From Lysinibacillus alkalisoli (lineage in GTDB: Bacteria > Bacillota > Bacilli > Bacillales_A > Planococcaceae): 64,000 bases of DNA. Every line of letters starts with the position of its first letter. The first letter of the stretch is position 1. The stretch spans positions 1 through 64,000 of the forward strand of contig NZ_BMJT01000006.1 in the NCBI RefSeq assembly GCF_014643595.1, in the 5' to 3' direction. Below the pieces are notes generated by a model. It had not been told where the DNA came from, searched no databases, and was given only the letters and a program-made list of their open reading frames with translations. Shown here piece by piece: positions 59,597-64,000 of the stretch. The translations under genes were made by a program, and so were the position numbers.

Positions 59597-59715
59597 CCTC
59601 CCCTTATCTGCCAGACAGTTGTCTGTAGGACTTAGCACCATTGTGAATTTTCTATACAACTTCACTGGTTGCTGGGCATCATAGGGCCTATTCCCTCCGC
59701 CGCTCTTGATAAGAG
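59597..59715 (-). ncRNA. SAM-I (S-box) riboswitch
   Basis: Reading the minus strand, the core elements appear in order: CTCTTATCAAGAG (59703-59715), GCGGCGGAGGGA, GGCCCTATGATGCCCAGC, CAACC, GGTGCTAAGTCCTAC and the closing AGATAAG of P1. This is the canonical S-box aptamer. SAM binding lets the downstream terminator form and shuts off metY. A strong promoter precedes it. Confidence 0.96.
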
Positions 59716-59744
59716 TAATTATTAAATTGCCTTCGTTGTTACAC

Positions 59745-59774
59745 AGTATATACCCTACTGTTTTACTATGTCAA
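59745..59774 (-). promoter_or_regulatory. Sigma-A promoter of the metY leader
   Basis: On the minus strand a perfect TTGACA (59769-59774) and TATACT (59745-59750) are separated by 18 bases. Transcription would start about 25 bases before the SAM aptamer. Confidence 0.85.
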
Positions 59775-59853
59775 CAAGTAAATTATTTTTTCTGAAACTT
59801 TGAAAGCTATTCATGCGTATGTATGTTGTACCATTTCACGTAAAAAAGGAGCG

Positions 59854-60492
59854 ATGATCATCATGTTATTTGCACTTATTTGTACAATTATTAGCGGTTA
59901 TTTTATCGGTTGTATTCATGGTTCTGTTATCGCTCAGAAATTATCAGGGATCAATCTAAAAACGCAAGGTTCTGGCAATGCTGGCGCATCAAATGCCACA
60001 CTTTTATTAGGTTGGAAGTATGGCATTCTAGTTGCCATTATCGATATTTTTAAAGCTTTATTTGCCGTCATCATAGCGCGTTATCTATTTTCATACTATC
60101 ATCTTTCAGATGGCGATAGCATCATTTTACTGTATGTGTTATCTGCTTTTGTTATTATAGGGCATAATTTTCCGTTTCATATGAAATTTAACGGCGGTAA
60201 AGGAACAGCTTCTTTAATTGGTGCATTTTTAGCCTTATATTGGCCCTTAGGGTTACTTGGTACAGTAGCCTTCGTTATTATTGGACTGCTCACCAACTAT
60301 TTAATCATAGGGCTATTTGCGATCTATCTTATTTTTATAGTAAGCGCCTATTATTTAGGTGGTTGGCTCACATGTTGCATCGCATTATTATTATTTATCA
60401 TTACCTGCTACTTACACATACCTAATATCAAAAATGTGTACCATGGTACTGAGCCTAAAGTACGTAATGCCTTTAAAAAGAAAGTACCATAA
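59854..60492 (+). CDS. plsY: Glycerol-3-phosphate acyltransferase PlsY
   Basis: PlsY transfers acyl groups from acyl-phosphate to glycerol-3-phosphate, the first step of phospholipid synthesis. The three conserved loops are present: SGNAGASNATLLLGWKYG, GHNFPFHMKFNGGKGTAS and NIKNVYHGTEPKVRN near the end. About five membrane helices are seen. The start is uncertain: ATG 59854 is only 2 bases from AAAGGAG, and ATG 59863 is 11 bases away. The motifs deviate slightly from the main PlsY (Ala for Pro/Thr), so this may be a second copy. It overlaps mgtE by 20 bases, convergently. Confidence 0.85.
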   Translation: MIIMLFALICTIISGYFIGCIHGSVIAQKLSGINLKTQGSGNAGASNATLLLGWKYGILVAIIDIFKALFAVIIARYLFSYYHLSDGDSIILLYVLSAFVIIGHNFPFHMKFNGGKGTASLIGAFLALYWPLGLLGTVAFVIIGLLTNYLIIGLFAIYLIFIVSAYYLGGWLTCCIALLLFIITCYLHIPNIKNVYHGTEPKVRNAFKKKVP

Positions 60493-61780
60493 TGAGTAAG
60501 GCGGTCGTTATCGCATCGCTATATGTTGTGACAGCTGGGCTTGACACATAGGCCGAGTCTTTGAAGACGTAAGGCATTAACGTACCAATAACAGAAGATA
60601 ACATAACTGCACCATATGTCACACTAAAGATTTGTAGCGCAAGTTTATTGTCATTTTGTACAACATAACTCAGTATGGCTACTATTGTAGCACTAACACA
60701 ACCAATGATAATTGCTGAACTACTGTCTCTCTTTAGTAGTTTAGCAAAACCTGCTTTACCTTCTTGCTCTTTCACACGCAGAGACGCTGCTAATGCTTGA
60801 GTGCCTACATTCCCTGCAATACTTGCAATAATAGGAATAAATAGGGCTAAAATGAGGAGTTGTTGTTGATAAAAGTAAATCAAACTAAACGGGATCACAC
60901 TAATAACTAACATTCTAAGCAACCAAGTTAAACGTACTTGAGTTGCTTTTTTTGTCCCGACTTCTAAATCAATAGCCCCACTAACACTCGCCATCTCACC
61001 AAAATCTTCTTCGGTTTCTTCATAATAAACATCCATCACATCATCCACTGTCACAATGCCAACTAATTTACCTTGTTCCACCACTGGCAATGCTAATAAG
61101 TCGTAATCACGTACAATATGCAAGACCGTTTCTTGGTCAGTATCTGACTCAACCGTAATCATTTTGTCTTGCATAATCGAAGCCATTGTTGCGGCATCAC
61201 TCTCTAACAAAATATCTTTTAGCGAGACAACACCACATAATTGCTCTTGTTCGACGATATAAATATAGTAAATTGTTTCAGCGTGCTCACCTTGTTGGCG
61301 CACATGGCGTAATACTTCCACTGTTGTTTGCTCAGGTGTTGCTGTAATAAACTCTGTTGTCATAATTGCGCCAGCAGTGCTTGCACCATAACCTAGCATA
61401 TGCTTTACCTTATCTCGTTTGGATTGGTCAAGTTTATGCAAGTAGGTTTGACGATTCGATATCGAAAACTCGCTCAAAAAATCTACCATTTCATCTGTTG
61501 GTAATGCTTGTACCGTTTCTTTTGCATAATTTTCTTCTAGCTCTTCTAACACTAATTGTTGTTCACTCGCCTCCATACGACCAAAAATCTCTGCAAACTC
61601 TGTTGGTGTAATAAAACGATATAATTTCTCTCTGGAATGCTCATTTAACATGTAAATAAACGCGAGTTGATTATTAGGATGCAAGGTTAAAAATTGTGCG
61701 CGAAAAGATACTTGCTCACCATTTTTTAAGTGCAATGCTAAATAATAAGAATACTCTTGCCAATTTTTAATTGTTACCAT
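60473..61780 (-). CDS. mgtE: Magnesium transporter MgtE
   Basis: MgtE is a homodimeric Mg(II) channel gated by its own cytoplasmic domains. The 435-residue protein has the superhelical N domain (about 20-125), a CBS pair (AIMTTEFITATPEQTTVEVL and MQDKMITVESDTDQETV), a plug helix and five membrane helices including the pore segment NVGTQALAASLRV. ATG 61780 follows AGGTGATCCGA. It is the last of the row mgtE-like, mgtC-like, mgtE, whose genes are separated by about 20 bases or less. Confidence 0.9.
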   Translation of the reverse strand: MVTIKNWQEYSYYLALHLKNGEQVSFRAQFLTLHPNNQLAFIYMLNEHSREKLYRFITPTEFAEIFGRMEASEQQLVLEELEENYAKETVQALPTDEMVDFLSEFSISNRQTYLHKLDQSKRDKVKHMLGYGASTAGAIMTTEFITATPEQTTVEVLRHVRQQGEHAETIYYIYIVEQEQLCGVVSLKDILLESDAATMASIMQDKMITVESDTDQETVLHIVRDYDLLALPVVEQGKLVGIVTVDDVMDVYYEETEEDFGEMASVSGAIDLEVGTKKATQVRLTWLLRMLVISVIPFSLIYFYQQQLLILALFIPIIASIAGNVGTQALAASLRVKEQEGKAGFAKLLKRDSSSAIIIGCVSATIVAILSYVVQNDNKLALQIFSVTYGAVMLSSVIGTLMPYVFKDSAYVSSPAVTTYSDAITTALLIMVLSF

Positions 61781-61793
61781 TCGGATCACCTAC

Positions 61794-62501
61794 TTACAAA
61801 TGTTCAACCTCCACATTTAACACATGGTCTATTTTTTTAAATAAATAATAAATCTCTGTTGTATATTGATTCTCAGGTGCAGAAAGTAATAATGTTACAT
61901 GTTGACCATTATCGCCATCTTTAATTTTCACATTTCGCACGCGAATTTCTTGTTTTGTCTCTTTTTTAAGTGTTCTCGTTTTACCTTCGATTGTTTTTAA
62001 GAGCTCTGTCATTTTAGCATTAGGCTCCATAACCAACTTCACAGCCACATCGCGTTGACGTAAACGTTGAGGCCCTAATCGTTTAACAAACTGAGGGATA
62101 AAATTAACAGCCATAATAAATAAAAATACAGCATATGCTGTTTCTGCATATAAGCCGACACCTACTGCGATACCAATACCTGATGCTGCCCAGATTAAGG
62201 CGGCACTTGTCAACCCTGAAATAACATCGTTTTGTCGGCGTAAAATTACACCTGCCCCTAAAAAACCAACACCGCTCACAATTTGAGCGGTGAGGCGCAT
62301 AGGGTCCATATTACGAAAAGTTGGTGTAGCAAAACGATGAAAGGATTCAATTGATACAACTGTAACAAGGCAACTTGCCACACATATAATCATTGTTGTT
62401 TTTAAGCCTAAGGGTTTATGCTTTAATTGACGATCAATGCCAATTAATAGTCCAAAGAAAAGGGCTATTGTTAATTTCATCATGATTTCTGTATGAGTCA
62501 T
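61794..62501 (-). CDS. MgtC/SapB-family membrane protein
   Basis: The 235-residue protein has about four helices in an MgtC domain (GLLIGIDRQLKHKPLGLKTT, SGVGFLGAGVILRRQNDVIS, GLTSAALIWAASGIGIAVGV) and a C-terminal ACT-like cytoplasmic domain (~145-235). MgtC-family proteins are linked to survival in low magnesium and to control of ATP synthase or of P-type ATPases. Its place between two mgtE genes supports a magnesium-related role. Confidence 0.88.
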   Translation of the reverse strand: MTHTEIMMKLTIALFFGLLIGIDRQLKHKPLGLKTTMIICVASCLVTVVSIESFHRFATPTFRNMDPMRLTAQIVSGVGFLGAGVILRRQNDVISGLTSAALIWAASGIGIAVGVGLYAETAYAVFLFIMAVNFIPQFVKRLGPQRLRQRDVAVKLVMEPNAKMTELLKTIEGKTRTLKKETKQEIRVRNVKIKDGDNGQHVTLLLSAPENQYTTEIYYLFKKIDHVLNVEVEHL

Positions 62502-62521
62502 CTGCTACACCGCCTTTCTTG

Positions 62522-63496
62522 TTATAAACCTAAATACCAACTAGCAATTGAGAAGTAGATTAACACACCTACAATATCTGCTACAGAAGTGATTAATGGT
62601 GCGCTTGCTGTTGCAGGATCCATCTTTAATTTATTAAAGATAAATGGCAGTGACATACCAATCAAACTACCTACCATAACGACTAGTGTCATCGTTAGTG
62701 AGACAACTACTGCGATTTCTGCACCTCCACGTACAAAACCTACAATCGAAACAGCGATTGCCATTGTAATCCCTAGTAAAAAGGAGATAGAAATCTCTTT
62801 TGTAAATAATTTGAGCCAATCTTTAATTTTGACATCACCTAAAGCCATCGCTCGAATCATTAAGGTGGAGGCTTGCGAACCTGCATTCCCTCCACTGTCT
62901 ACTAACAAAGGTAAAAAGAAGACGAGTGCAATATTATTTTCAATTACATCTTCAAAATGAGCAATACCAGCACCTGAGAATACATTCATAAAGACTAATA
63001 ATACGAGCCATGTAATACGTTTTCTGTAAAGTAAGCTAACACTTGCATCTTTTAAACCTTCACCTAGTGGCGAAACTGGTGCCATCTTTAAAAAATCTTC
63101 TGTTGCCTCATGTTTGACTACATCTAAAATATCATCAACATGAACAACACCAATCATTTGAAAACGTTCATTCACAATGGGTACTGACAATAAGTCCTCC
63201 TTTTCAAACATCATCGCTAGTTCTTCTTGGTCCATATCTGATGGCGCATACACTACATCTTTTGTCATAATATCTTGAATGCGACTGTCCTTCTCTGCAA
63301 TTACAAGCTCCCTAACAGATAACACACCACATAAACGACTGTAATCATCTGTCACATAAATATAATGTAGATTTTCTTTATTTTTTGCATGCTTTCTAAA
63401 GTATGCGATGGCATTATCTACGATGAAGTGACCTGGTACTGTAATGTAAGTGGTCTCCATAATTTGTCCAGCTGACTCATGTTTAAAGTTTGCCAT
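62522..63496 (-). CDS. MgtE-like magnesium transporter without the N domain
   Basis: This 324-residue protein lacks the ~110-residue gating N domain of MgtE. It starts directly with the CBS pair (SAGQIMETTYITVPGHFIVD, IQDIMTKDVVYAPSDMDQEE) and then has five helices with the pore motif DSGGNAGSQASTLMIRA. The start is firm: GGGAGG lies 7 bases before the ATG. Gating by magnesium should differ from the full-length MgtE encoded at 60473-61780. Confidence 0.88.
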   Translation of the reverse strand: MANFKHESAGQIMETTYITVPGHFIVDNAIAYFRKHAKNKENLHYIYVTDDYSRLCGVLSVRELVIAEKDSRIQDIMTKDVVYAPSDMDQEELAMMFEKEDLLSVPIVNERFQMIGVVHVDDILDVVKHEATEDFLKMAPVSPLGEGLKDASVSLLYRKRITWLVLLVFMNVFSGAGIAHFEDVIENNIALVFFLPLLVDSGGNAGSQASTLMIRAMALGDVKIKDWLKLFTKEISISFLLGITMAIAVSIVGFVRGGAEIAVVVSLTMTLVVMVGSLIGMSLPFIFNKLKMDPATASAPLITSVADIVGVLIYFSIASWYLGL

Positions 63497-63620
63497 TGTA
63501 AAACCTCCCTTAACTCCACCTCCAACATGATGTTAAGAAGTGAATATTTCCTTGCTTACTCCTATGACTCTCAGGGGAACTATCCAATTCCCATCACCAC
63601 ACAATCTCTAATTTAATGAA
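63497..63620 (-). promoter_or_regulatory. Possible structured leader of the mgtE-like gene
   Basis: The 124-base gap contains two short hairpins: GGGAA/TTCCC (63575-63579 and 63588-63592), and CTTAAC/GTTAAG (63509-63514 and 63532-63537), the latter enclosing a GGAGGTGG sequence just before the true Shine-Dalgarno. It does not match the M-box (ykoK) consensus that I know. A magnesium-responsive leader is only a guess. Confidence 0.35.
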
Positions 63621-64000
63621 TTAAAAGTAACGTTTTTTATAAAATACATACGTAAAGGCAGCACTTAAACTCACCATAATAACGATTAATGCTGTAAAAG
63701 CATAAGGCTCGTCTTGGAAGGGTAAAGGTACATTCATGCCATAAATACTCGCTACTAATGTGGGCACAGATAATACAATAGCTGCCGCTGTTAAAAATTT
63801 CACAATATGGCTCACATTATTTTGGATAACATTCCCATAAGCATCCATCACGTTATTTAAATTTAATTGACTAATCTCTGCAATAGCATGCGCTTGATCT
63901 AATTCAATCATCGCGTCTTCTACTACATCTTCATCATGGTCTTGTAATGGAAAATATTTCCCATACACCATCTTCTCTGTCATTGACTTCATCTGCTTTA
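63621..64000 (-). CDS. CorA-type magnesium/cobalt transporter, C-terminal part (cut by window end)
   Basis: The visible ~126 residues are the end of a CorA protein: the long stalk helix (QAHAIAEISQLNLNNVMDAY), TM1 with the family signature SIYGMNVPLP and TM2 near the end, followed by the basic tail YKKRYF. The reading frame stays open to position 64000, so the N-terminus lies outside the window. With two MgtE proteins and MgtC downstream it makes a magnesium-transport neighbourhood. Confidence 0.88.
   Translation of the reverse strand, partial: KQMKSMTEKMVYGKYFPLQDHDEDVVEDAMIELDQAHAIAEISQLNLNNVMDAYGNVIQNNVSHIVKFLTAAAIVLSVPTLVASIYGMNVPLPFQDEPYAFTALIVIMVSLSAAFTYVFYKKRYF

Noticed and set aside
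63497-63620. M-box magnesium riboswitch before the mgtE-like gene
   Set aside because: The conserved M-box core sequences are not present; only short unspecific hairpins are seen.

Overview
The window is chromosomal DNA of a low-GC Gram-positive bacterium of the order Bacillales. The gene order tRNA cluster / sprT / tex / rsbX-sigB-rsbW-rsbV-rsbU-rsbT-rsbS-rsbRA / mazF-type toxin and antitoxin / alr / acpS / rhomboid / PH-domain pair / DEAD-box helicase / murF / ddl is the core order known from Bacillus and its relatives. Protein sequence style, TTG/GTG starts and the accessory genes look most like the Planococcaceae/Caryophanaceae side (Lysinibacillus, Solibacillus, Kurthia). The genus is inference. 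No insertion sequence, prophage, integrase or CRISPR array was seen.

Layout. 1-850: eight tRNA genes on the minus strand (transcribed Asn-Glu-Asp-Gln-Lys-Leu-Arg-Gly) behind a clear sigma-A promoter. 859-9072: sprT-like gene, tex, the complete partner-switching sigma-B operon with an internal sigma-B promoter in front of rsbV, and an EndoA toxin with an unusually short antitoxin. 9214-18748: alanine racemase, ACP synthase, rhomboid protease, PH-domain membrane proteins, CshA-type helicase, a small hydrolase, MurF and Ddl. 18882-30260: hypothetical genes (one of 45 codons), a CsoR-type repressor beside an MFS pump, cardiolipin synthase, a VanY-type carboxypeptidase, a YidC lipoprotein, AraC- and LytTR-type regulators and an acetyl-CoA hydrolase/CoA transferase. 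30287-42877: a GNAT/YtxH-like fusion, DUF1002, CvfB, MntR, ComFB, a CadC-CadA metal-efflux operon with operators, ExoA, MurB, an NlpC/P60 hydrolase and a UbiB-family kinase.

43053-46261 is the most interesting part. It holds a CstR-type persulfide sensor, a single-domain rhodanese, a FrnE/DsbA-family oxidoreductase, a membrane-anchored TlpA/ResA thioredoxin and a membrane-anchored TsdA-like dihaem cytochrome c, all on the minus strand, with similar TACCC-type operator-like sequences in front of four of the five genes. I read it as a reactive-sulfur or thiosulfate-oxidation module under persulfide control. The proteins are recognisable; the combination and the pathway are inference.

46272-58009 contains unknown membrane and soluble genes, a regulator made of a decayed ABC ATPase fused to LytTR beside a real ABC transporter, a nitrilase-like protein without its catalytic cysteine, a two-component system with a possible small membrane protein between regulator and kinase, and homoserine dehydrogenase. 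58210-59774 is O-acetylhomoserine sulfhydrylase behind a textbook SAM-I riboswitch and terminator. 59854-64000 holds PlsY and a magnesium group: MgtE, MgtC, an N-terminally short MgtE, and a CorA-type gene cut by the window edge.

Many starts were moved downstream from the longest possible ORF because a good Shine-Dalgarno sequence sits in front of an internal start; each case is explained in its entry. Residue numbers are hand-counted.
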